A stretch of DNA of 64,000 nucleotides from an uncultured Streptococcus sp. GTDB lineage: Bacteria > Bacillota > Bacilli > Lactobacillales > Streptococcaceae. The notes below the pieces were generated by a model. That model searched no databases, was not told the origin of the DNA, and worked only from the letters and a program-made list of their open reading frames with translations. The position numbers were made by a program, and so were the translations under genes. The stretch lies in the NCBI GenBank assembly GCA_934196125.1, contig CAKPVT010000004.1, positions 1-64,000 of the forward strand, given 5' to 3'. Positions 57,849 to 64,000 of this stretch are shown piece after piece. How positions within the stretch are numbered: position 1 is the stretch's first letter; the number at the start of each line of letters is the position of its first letter.

Positions 57849-57873
57849 AAGTCTGAGATGATTTCTCAGACTT
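57849..57873. terminator. Terminator of the lrgAB unit (minus strand)
   Basis: AAGTCTGAGA-N5-TCTCAGACTT is a perfect 10-bp stem with an A tract on its left, which gives a U tract in the minus-strand transcript. Confidence 0.85.
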
Positions 57874-57889
57874 GGTTCTTATACTAGTG

Positions 57890-58585
57890 TTATTTCAGAA
57901 TAATTTGAGCAACAATTGGGCTAATAATAACATATACGATTCCTGTTACGCCAATCGCGAGACCAGCCATTGCGCCTTCTACATGACCATATTTTAAGGC
58001 TGTCCCTGTTCCGATAGCGTGTCCTGTACCACCAAGACTTAATCCAATCGCTACTGGATCATCAATTTTTAAAAGTTTTAGAAAAACTGGACCAAGAACG
58101 CTAGTTAAAATTCCAGTGATGACAACAACGACAAGGGTAACTGTTGTAATTCCGCCCATTTTGTCGGTAATTCCAACTGCCATAGCAGTTGTTACAGATT
58201 TGGGAAATAAAGAAATAGCTAAGAGGTATTTAATTCCAAAAGTTTTAGCGATAAGTGCTGTAAATGTAGTGTTAACAATACAAGCGATTAAAATACCTGA
58301 CAGAATGCTTCTGATGTGATGTTTCATTAGGTGAAATGAGCGATAAAGCGGTATTCCAAGTGCGACAGTCGAAGGAACGATAAGCGTATTTAGGTAGCTT
58401 CCTCCAACGTAATAGTCGGCATACGAAATGTTACTTATTTTTAGAAAGGCGATAATAAAAAAAGTAGCTAGAAGTAATGGTGTTGTAATTGGATGCGGAA
58501 AACGTCTAAAGATTAACATTCCCATTAAATAAGCAAGGATTGACACCATTATACCAAAGATTGGATTTGTGATAACCTCATTCAT
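57890..58585 (-). CDS. lrgB: Antiholin-like protein LrgB
   Basis: The 231-residue membrane protein has many helices and conserved SLFPKSVTTAMAVGI and GLSLGGTGHAIGTGTAL. LrgAB affects autolysis and, in some bacteria, acts as a pyruvate uptake system, often under the LytSR two-component system. I chose ATG 58585, preceded by AAAGGAG and inside the end of lrgA; a longer frame to 58663 has no support. No lytSR genes are next to it. Confidence 0.92.
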   Translation of the reverse strand: MNEVITNPIFGIMVSILAYLMGMLIFRRFPHPITTPLLLATFFIIAFLKISNISYADYYVGGSYLNTLIVPSTVALGIPLYRSFHLMKHHIRSILSGILIACIVNTTFTALIAKTFGIKYLLAISLFPKSVTTAMAVGITDKMGGITTVTLVVVVITGILTSVLGPVFLKLLKIDDPVAIGLSLGGTGHAIGTGTALKYGHVEGAMAGLAIGVTGIVYVIISPIVAQIILK

Positions 58586-58958
58586 GACGGACTCCTTTAT
58601 CAACGTAATCTCCTTCAAAACGTTTTTTGATAAATTGCACAACAAAACCGATAACGGCAACATTTAGGAAGATCGCACCTAAAATAATGATAGTAATAGG
58701 GAGCAGGTAATCCTTAATATCGTTAAATTTTTCCATAATCCCAACAGCTACAGGCAAAAAAAGAATGGTCATATTATTCAATAAAAAATTTCCGACAACG
58801 TCAATGTGTCTAAGGCGGATAATTTTAAATTCGAGCGCAAGAAAAAGTAGCACTAGCCCAATAATGCTACCAGGGACGGGTAAATGCAACAAATTTGAAA
58901 TTGCCTCTCCAATAAACGAAAAGGCCAGAATAATCATAAATTGAACGTATAACTTCAT
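58578..58958 (-). CDS. lrgA: Holin-like protein LrgA
   Basis: The 126-residue protein has four membrane helices and the CidA/LrgA core LLHLPVPGSIIGLVLLFLAL. It overlaps lrgB by 8 bases and is cotranscribed. The ribosome site AAGGAG precedes its ATG. It is the partner of LrgB in cell-wall stress or pyruvate uptake. Confidence 0.93.
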   Translation of the reverse strand: MKLYVQFMIILAFSFIGEAISNLLHLPVPGSIIGLVLLFLALEFKIIRLRHIDVVGNFLLNNMTILFLPVAVGIMEKFNDIKDYLLPITIIILGAIFLNVAVIGFVVQFIKKRFEGDYVDKGVRHE

Positions 58959-59130
58959 TAGTAAACTCCTTCGTTATAAGTCTACTACTATGTAGGATTT
59001 TTTCAAGGTTCTTGAAACGTTTACATGAAAATTTCATGTAAATATGGTGAGTTTCATCATGTCAGTAAAAGTAATACGAAGATGATTTAGAAATAAAAAT
59101 AGGGTAAATCAAATCACCCTAACCTTGAAT

Positions 59131-59742
59131 TTAATGCAAAATCATTTTGATAAGGTCGCCACCAAAAATCCAAATATAGCTATATGAAATAATAGAAATC
59201 GGTTTTGCGAGCATGATAATTAGAATAAAACGTCGTAGAGAAATACGTGTCAGTCCAGTAATCATCACCAATACATCAGCAGGAGATATCGGTGACAACA
59301 TACAAAGGATAAAAAATGTCTCAAATCCCTTTGTTTCAAGTCTTGCTTCGTATTTGTAAAAAGTTTTTTCGTTTACAAATAGCAAAATAAATTTTCTTCC
59401 GTAGATACGGACGAGCAAGAAGAGGATAATACTTCCAATGGTAATTCCAAGATAATTGTACAAAAAACCGAGCCAAGGACCGAAAATAAGGGAGCCAGCT
59501 ATGGTTGTTACACCACCAGGGATAACTGGGAAAACAACTTGAAAAATTTGAACCAAAACAAAAATTAATGGTCCCCAGAATTGGTGACGTTGGACAAAAT
59601 CTTTCAAGGCGTTGCTATCATTCAAAATCCCTAATTGGTAAAACCAAATCACTAAAGCTAAAGTACCAATCAAGGCTAAAATCCCTAAAAACTGGATTAG
59701 TCGCTGAAACAACACATAGCGCTTAGACATTTTCGTTTTCAT
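59131..59742 (-). CDS. TVP38/TMEM64 family membrane protein
   Basis: The 203-residue protein has about five membrane segments and the VTT/DedA-like motif PVIPGGVTTIAGSLIFGPWLG, then SPISPADVLVMITGLT. These proteins are thought to move lipids across the membrane; the substrate here is unknown. It is a single gene divergent from ssrA. Confidence 0.88.
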   Translation of the reverse strand: MKTKMSKRYVLFQRLIQFLGILALIGTLALVIWFYQLGILNDSNALKDFVQRHQFWGPLIFVLVQIFQVVFPVIPGGVTTIAGSLIFGPWLGFLYNYLGITIGSIILFLLVRIYGRKFILLFVNEKTFYKYEARLETKGFETFFILCMLSPISPADVLVMITGLTRISLRRFILIIMLAKPISIISYSYIWIFGGDLIKMILH

Positions 59743-59771
59743 AATGTTATCATATCATAAATGATGTTTTT

Positions 59772-59800
59772 TTGCTATTTTAAACTTTATCTGTTATAAT
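59772..59800 (+). promoter_or_regulatory. Promoter of ssrA
   Basis: TTGCTA and an extended TGTTATAAT -10 (TATAAT 59795-59800) are separated by 17 bases. Confidence 0.75.
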
Positions 59801-59832
59801 AGTCAGAGTGGTTTTCCACTTTTATAATATCT

Positions 59833-60181
59833 GGGGTCGTTACGGATTCGACAGGCATTATGAGGTACATTTTGCGACTCATCGGCAGATGTAAAATTGC
59901 CAGTTAAATATAACTGCAAAAAATACAAATTCTTACGCTGTAGCTGCCTAAAAACCAGCTCGCGTGATCTCTACAGAATTGCTTGTGTTTTGCTAGAGGT
60001 TTCATTGATTAACAAGCTACGTTTGGTTATTGTCTAGCTGACCAAAAAGAGATTAATAGACTCGCTTCATCTAGGTTTGAGTTATGTATCGAGATTAAGT
60101 TAAATTAAAAAACATAACCTATGGTTGTAGACAAATGTATTGGCAGGTGTTTGGACGTGGGTTCGACTCCCACCGGCTCCA
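59833..60181 (+). ncRNA. ssrA: tmRNA
   Basis: The 5' end GGGGTCGTTACGG pairs with the 3' CGGCTCC to form the tRNA-like acceptor, and the T arm GGGTTCGACTCC is near the end. The tag frame begins at GCA 59916 and encodes AKNTNSYAVAA, then TAA at 59949-59951. tmRNA frees stalled ribosomes and marks their products for breakdown. CCA is not fully encoded. Confidence 0.97.
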
Positions 60182-60214
60182 TCAAAGCTTTTCATAGCTT
60201 AGTAAAGTTTTTCC

Positions 60215-60241
60215 AAAACGTTGATATATCAACGCTTTTTT
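60215..60241 (+). terminator. Terminator after ssrA
   Basis: CGTTGATATATCAACG is a palindrome flanked by AAAA and CTTTTTT. Confidence 0.85.
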
Positions 60242-60343
60242 ATTTTTCTGTTTTGCCTAGTTTGTGTTTTTGAGAGTCTTGTTTTAGGTTCCTTGGTGTT
60301 GAAAAAACTATGTGATTTGAAACGGATTGTTGTACAATAGAAA

Positions 60344-60366
60344 AAACATCAGCTTGGCTGATGTTT
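60344..60366. terminator. Terminator of the GntR/ABC unit (minus strand)
   Basis: AAACATCAGC-TTGG-CTGATGTTT is a perfect stem with an A tract to its left, abutting the permease stop codon. Confidence 0.85.
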
Positions 60367-60737
60367 CTACTGAATATTTAGCTTGTTTTTCAATAGATAG
60401 TTAGTTGCAAAGTAAAATACAATTCCCTCAATAAGACATTCAATCCCAGAATAAGTAAAAAGATTAATACTAATATCAAATGTGTCTCTTATAAGTTGAC
60501 CACTAATCGTTTCAGATAAAATAATAGCAATAGCGAAGTAAGCAACAAAGCCCATGAGCGCGCGCCTATCCGTAAATAATTGTCCAACAGCAATAGAAAG
60601 ATAAATCATTAAAATACCCGAAAGACTTGATAGAATGAAACGAATTAAAATAATTAACCATCCAGTCGGTGTAAAGAGAGATGCAAAGTAAGGAAGGTCC
60701 ATTGAAAATATTCCGATTTTAAAAGTTTTGAAAACAT
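60367..60737 (-). pseudogene. ABC transporter permease remnant
   Basis: A translation start with an excellent ribosome site (AGGGGG, ATG 60735-60737) encodes FSKLLKSEYFQ, a typical permease N-terminus. That frame soon ends. A different frame carries the 111-residue C-terminal part with three membrane helices (ILMIYLSIAVGQLF; YFAIAIILSETISG; CLIEGIVFYFATNYLL). Intact permeases of this type are more than twice as long, so an internal deletion and frame loss are likely. It is the third gene of the GntR-ATPase-permease unit. Confidence 0.7.
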
Positions 60738-60746
60738 AATTTCCCC

Positions 60747-61411
60747 CTAAGCTTTATATTTTTCACGAATATCATCGGTATTTCCTTGTAAAATAACTTT
60801 TCCTTCTTTGAGAAAAACGATTTCATCAAGGAGTGGTTCGATTTCAGCAATTAGATGTGTTGAGATAATCACTGAAGCATCTTCACGATAATTATTAATA
60901 ATTGTGCGTAGGATGTATTCTCAATCTGCTGGATCAACACCACCAATTGGTTCGTCAAGAATGTATAGCTTAGCTTGGCGGCTCATGACTAGAATGAGTT
61001 GGACTTTTTCTTTATTTCCTTTAGATAAATTTTTGAGTTGCTCATCAGGATTGAGATCTAAGTCTTCTAAAAGATGCTCAGCTTTTTCACGTGAGAAATC
61101 ATTATAGAAGTCCTCGAATAATGTCAAAGCATCCTTGATTTTCATATTTTCTCGCAAATAAGACGTGTCAGGTAGATATGAAACGATTTTCTTTGTTTCC
61201 ACAGAAGGGCGATAACTGTCAATGACAATATCGCCAGTGGTTGGGTGAAGAAGTCCATTCATTAATCTTATGAGTGTTGTTTTACCACTACCGCGTTTGG
61301 ACTGAGTAAACCAATAATTTTACCAGCAGGAAGGCTGAGTGTAACATCATCGATAGCCACATGTTTTTTGTATTTTTTGGTAACGTGATGCAGTTGGAGC
61401 AGTTGTGTCAT
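60747..61411 (-). pseudogene. ABC transporter ATP-binding protein, frameshifted and with a stop
   Basis: The start at 61411 reads TQLLQLHHVTKKYKKHVAID. The Walker A region is broken by a one-base loss near 61303: the other frame gives GSGKTTLIRLMNGLL. NLSKGNKEKVQL (signature) and LYILDEPIGGVDPAD (Walker B) follow. A TGA at about 60918-60920 then interrupts it before EYILRTIINNYREDASVIISTHL. Read through, it would be ~221 residues. Two lesions, one in the ATP site, show that it is inactive. Confidence 0.9.
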
Positions 61412-61412
61412 C

Positions 61413-61781
61413 CTAATTTTTCTCCTTGATATAAGATTCTAATACAGAAACGATGTCATCGATTTGGAACCCCATTTTTTGCATATTGTTAACAAATGAT
61501 TGGAGTTCAGCTTCGGCAACTTCGCGACGTTTTTGCATGATAAGGACGGTATCTTCTGTTACAAAACGCCCAGATGTTCGTTGAGAGTAAACCATACCTT
61601 CACGTTCTAATTCTGAAAAGGCACGTTGCATGGTGTTGGGATTAACACCAGCTTCTTCGGCAAGTTCACGGACAGTTGGGAGTTGGTCGCCGCTTTTAAT
61701 TTTTTGACTGATAATCTGCATTTTGATATGCTGTGCGATTTGAACGTAAATGGGTGATTTTTCATCAAATTTCCAAGACAT
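61413..61781 (-). CDS. GntR-family regulator, YtrA subfamily
   Basis: The 122-residue protein has an N-terminal winged helix (SPIYVQIAQHIKMQIISQKIKSGDQLP; EEAGVNPNTMQRAFSELEREG) and a short helical dimer domain, as in YtrA. Such regulators repress a downstream ABC transporter operon. It is intact, while the ATPase (2 bases downstream) and the permease are broken, so it may now control little but itself. A matching operator overlaps its promoter. Confidence 0.92.
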   Translation of the reverse strand: MSWKFDEKSPIYVQIAQHIKMQIISQKIKSGDQLPTVRELAEEAGVNPNTMQRAFSELEREGMVYSQRTSGRFVTEDTVLIMQKRREVAEAELQSFVNNMQKMGFQIDDIVSVLESYIKEKN

Positions 61782-61816
61782 ACGATACCCCTTTCTATTT
61801 AATTTTCAAAGAAGCC

Positions 61817-61862
61817 CTGTACTACATAAATGGTACAGAAATAAGTTTGAAAAGTCAAGGAA
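61817..61862 (-). promoter_or_regulatory. Promoter and operator of the GntR/ABC unit
   Basis: On the minus strand, TTGACT and TACCAT are 17 bases apart. The dyad CTGTAC-N10-GTACAG (61817-61838) overlaps the -10 and resembles YtrA-type TGTAC…GTACA operators. Confidence 0.7.
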
Positions 61863-61959
61863 ACTGTCATCTTTATTTCCTATTTTATATTAAAAACTAA
61901 ATTTAATACTATTTTAGTGTATAATAGAACTAAGTATTTTAACGAAAGGAGCGTTTTTT

Positions 61960-64000
61960 ATGTTTGCCCAGTTAGACACGAAAACTGTCTATTCTTTTAT
62001 GGATAGCTTGATTGACTTAGAGGGGTATGTTAAAGCGGCTAAATCTTTAGGCTATCAAACAATTGGAATTATGGACAAGGATAATCTTTACGCAGCCTTT
62101 CATTTTATTGAAGAGGCTAAAAAACAATCCTTGCAGCCTGTTGTTGGGTTAGAGTTATCTTTTGCCGTTGAGGGGACACTATCGTTAAAACTCTACCTAC
62201 TTGCACAAGATACAACTGGTTATAAAAATTTGATGAAGATTTCGAGTAAACAGATGTCTTCAGACATTCAGTTAGATGAACTCTCTGATTATTTGACTGG
62301 TGTAGCCATAGTAGTACCTTATTTCGAGGAATTAGAGACATTGTCGCTTCCTTTTGATTACTACACTGGGGTTGATGTTAATTCGCCCCAAAAAGCATAT
62401 GAAAAGCCGCTTTTTCCGCTTTATACGGTTCGTTATTTTGAAACTAATGAGGTGGAAACTCTTCACATGCTACACGCTATTCGTGATAATATTAGCTTAA
62501 AAGATGCTCCGCCTGCATCTCAAGGACAAAATCTGTTAGCTTGTGATATTTTGACACAAGCGTTTAGAGAGACATTTCCGCAAGCGTTAGAAAATCAGGA
62601 AAAGCTCATATCAAACATTTATTATGAGTTTGACACAGATTTAAAATTGCCAAGATTTAATCGTCAAAAGCCAGCACAGGAAGAATTGATTGAACGAACA
62701 GAAGCGGGATTGCGAGCTAAAAATTTGTGGCTGCCAGCTTATCAAGAGCGTTTAAAAAAAGAACTATCAGTTATCCACAAAATGGGCTTTGATGATTATT
62801 TCTTAATTGTCTGGGACTTGTTACGTTTTGGTCGAAGTCGCGGTTATTATATGGGAATGGGACGTGGTTCAGCTGCGGGAAGCTTGGTTTCTTATGCCCT
62901 TGATATTACAGGAATTGACCCAGTCAAAAATAACCTACTTTTTGAACGTTTCTTGAATGAAGAACGTTACAGCATGCCAGATATTGATATTGACCTACCA
63001 GATGTGTATCGTAGCGAGTTTCTTCATTATGTGCGTAATCGTTACGGGAGTTTGCATTCAGCGCAGATTGTGACGTTTTCAACCTTTGGAGCAAAACAAG
63101 CCATTCGTGATGTTTTTAAACGGTTTGGGGCTCCTGAGCATGAATTGACAAATATCACGAAAAAAATCAGTTTCAGAGATACTTTAACGTCGGTTTACGA
63201 GAAAAATCTTTCTTTCCGTCAGATTATTAATTCTAAAATTGAATATCAAAAAGCATTTGCGATTGCAAAACGTATTGAAGGCAATCCACGTCAGACCTCT
63301 ATCCACGCGGCAGGGGTTGTTATGAGCGACGATAATTTAACAGAACATATTCCGTTAAAAGCTGGCGAAGACATGATGATTACGCAGTATGATGCTCAAG
63401 CAGTTGAGGCAAATGGTCTTTTGAAAATGGACTTTCTTGGCTTACGTAATTTGACATTTGTTCAACGTATGCAAGAAAAAGTTGCTAAAGATTATGGGGT
63501 CACTATTGATATTAAATCAATAGATTTAGAGGATAAAAAGACGTTAGAATTATTTGCGGCTGGCAAGACCAAGGGAATTTTCCAGTTTGAACAAGCTGGA
63601 GCAATTAATCTTTTGAAACGTATTCAACCACGTCAATTTGAAGATATTGTTGCAACGACTAGTTTAAACCGACCAGGTGCTAGTGATTACACTGAAAACT
63701 TTATCAAACGTCGTTTTGGACAAGAAGAAGTGGATTTGATTGACCCATTGGTAGCACCGATTTTAGAGTCAACTTATGGCATCATGCTTTACCAAGAACA
63801 GGTTATGCAAATCGCTCAAATTTATGCTGGCTTCACTCTCGGAAAAGCGGATTTGTTACGTCGTGCCATGTCTAAGAAAAAGGCTGATGATATGCAAAAA
63901 ATGGAAAGTGATTTCTTAGAAGGAGCGCAACGATTAGGACGTCCACTTGAAACGGCAAAGGATTTATTTAGCCGTATGGCAAAATTTGCTGGGTATGGTT
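61960..64000 (+). CDS. dnaE: DNA polymerase III alpha subunit DnaE, N-terminal 680 residues
   Basis: The frame is open from ATG 61960 (ribosome site AAAGGAG) to the window edge. The PHP domain is at residues 1-~200. The polymerase core follows, with GMGRGSAAGSLVSYAL and the catalytic aspartates in MPDIDIDLPD. QTSIHAAGVVMS, DFLGLRNL and MLYQEQVMQIA are also conserved. Firmicutes use DnaE with PolC at the replication fork. The PHP domain starts FAQLDTKTVYSFMDSLI and lacks the usual HLHxHS metal motif, as in other Firmicute DnaE proteins. The end lies outside the window. Confidence 0.96.
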   Translation, partial: MFAQLDTKTVYSFMDSLIDLEGYVKAAKSLGYQTIGIMDKDNLYAAFHFIEEAKKQSLQPVVGLELSFAVEGTLSLKLYLLAQDTTGYKNLMKISSKQMSSDIQLDELSDYLTGVAIVVPYFEELETLSLPFDYYTGVDVNSPQKAYEKPLFPLYTVRYFETNEVETLHMLHAIRDNISLKDAPPASQGQNLLACDILTQAFRETFPQALENQEKLISNIYYEFDTDLKLPRFNRQKPAQEELIERTEAGLRAKNLWLPAYQERLKKELSVIHKMGFDDYFLIVWDLLRFGRSRGYYMGMGRGSAAGSLVSYALDITGIDPVKNNLLFERFLNEERYSMPDIDIDLPDVYRSEFLHYVRNRYGSLHSAQIVTFSTFGAKQAIRDVFKRFGAPEHELTNITKKISFRDTLTSVYEKNLSFRQIINSKIEYQKAFAIAKRIEGNPRQTSIHAAGVVMSDDNLTEHIPLKAGEDMMITQYDAQAVEANGLLKMDFLGLRNLTFVQRMQEKVAKDYGVTIDIKSIDLEDKKTLELFAAGKTKGIFQFEQAGAINLLKRIQPRQFEDIVATTSLNRPGASDYTENFIKRRFGQEEVDLIDPLVAPILESTYGIMLYQEQVMQIAQIYAGFTLGKADLLRRAMSKKKADDMQKMESDFLEGAQRLGRPLETAKDLFSRMAKFAGYG

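Overview
The window is an AT-rich chromosomal segment of a Streptococcus. The evidence is gene content and order: deoB-punA-deoD, cpsY next to cpsABCD, two PyrR-type leaders, plsY-parE-parC-ilvE-rpsA, a tmRNA tag AKNTNSYAVAA and streptococcal-type promoters. The Streptococcus bovis/equinus complex is my best guess at the group; that is an inference from overall gene order and not something one marker proves.

Layout. 1-12.5 kb is housekeeping: pepV, a uracil-DNA glycosylase family protein, mnmE, rpiA, deoB, punA, deoD and a HEPN-motif gene coupled to deoD. It also holds decayed genes: phzF cut by an IS3-family end, a nitroreductase with a frameshift and a stop, and clcA split by about 770 bp of resolvase-bearing DNA. 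12.5-29.8 kb is the capsule region: cpsY (divergent), cpsA-D, a dehydratase/sugar transferase/aminotransferase trio, three glycosyltransferases, Wzy, a DUF1919 protein, a pyruvyltransferase and Wzx. Facing the operon is a UDP-glucose dehydrogenase with a fused N-terminal HTH domain. 29.8-32.0 kb is a small defence block: an Abi_2/AbiF-type gene with a structured leader RNA, and a MazEF/PemIK pair with an obvious operator. 33.8-41.0 kb holds pyrimidine genes (pyrK, pyrD, pyrF, a pyrophosphatase-like gene, pyrE, pyrC) under two PyrR-type attenuators, together with a PEBP protein, ung and a broken peptidase E.

41.0-48.9 kb, between pyrC and plsY, is a foreign island. It contains fragments of a large serine recombinase and of a primase joined by deletion. 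It also carries a restriction-modification unit: an XRE regulator, a 1259-residue nuclease-methylase-specificity fusion, a tyrosine recombinase and a silent specificity cassette. The expressed and silent cassettes are bounded by matching direct repeats, so the recombinase probably switches DNA specificity. I rate this the most interesting system here. 48.9-64.0 kb returns to core genes: plsY, parE, parC (with a perfect 48-bp tandem duplication), ilvE, three tRNAs, rpsA, lrgAB, a TVP38-type protein, ssrA, a GntR/ABC operon that has lost its transporter, and the start of dnaE, which runs off the window.

How the genes fit together. UDP-GlcNAc probably feeds the capsule through the dehydratase and aminotransferase to an amino-dideoxy sugar-1-phosphate. 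Glycosyltransferases, pyruvylation, Wzx and Wzy complete and export the repeat unit, and CpsBCD control chain length. Sequence dyads shared between the cps and dehydrogenase upstream regions hint at common control. Nucleoside salvage (rpiA, deoB, punA, deoD) and de novo pyrimidine synthesis meet at ribose phosphate/PRPP. Several ordinary genes are broken, which suggests ongoing gene decay unless some of the lesions are sequencing errors.
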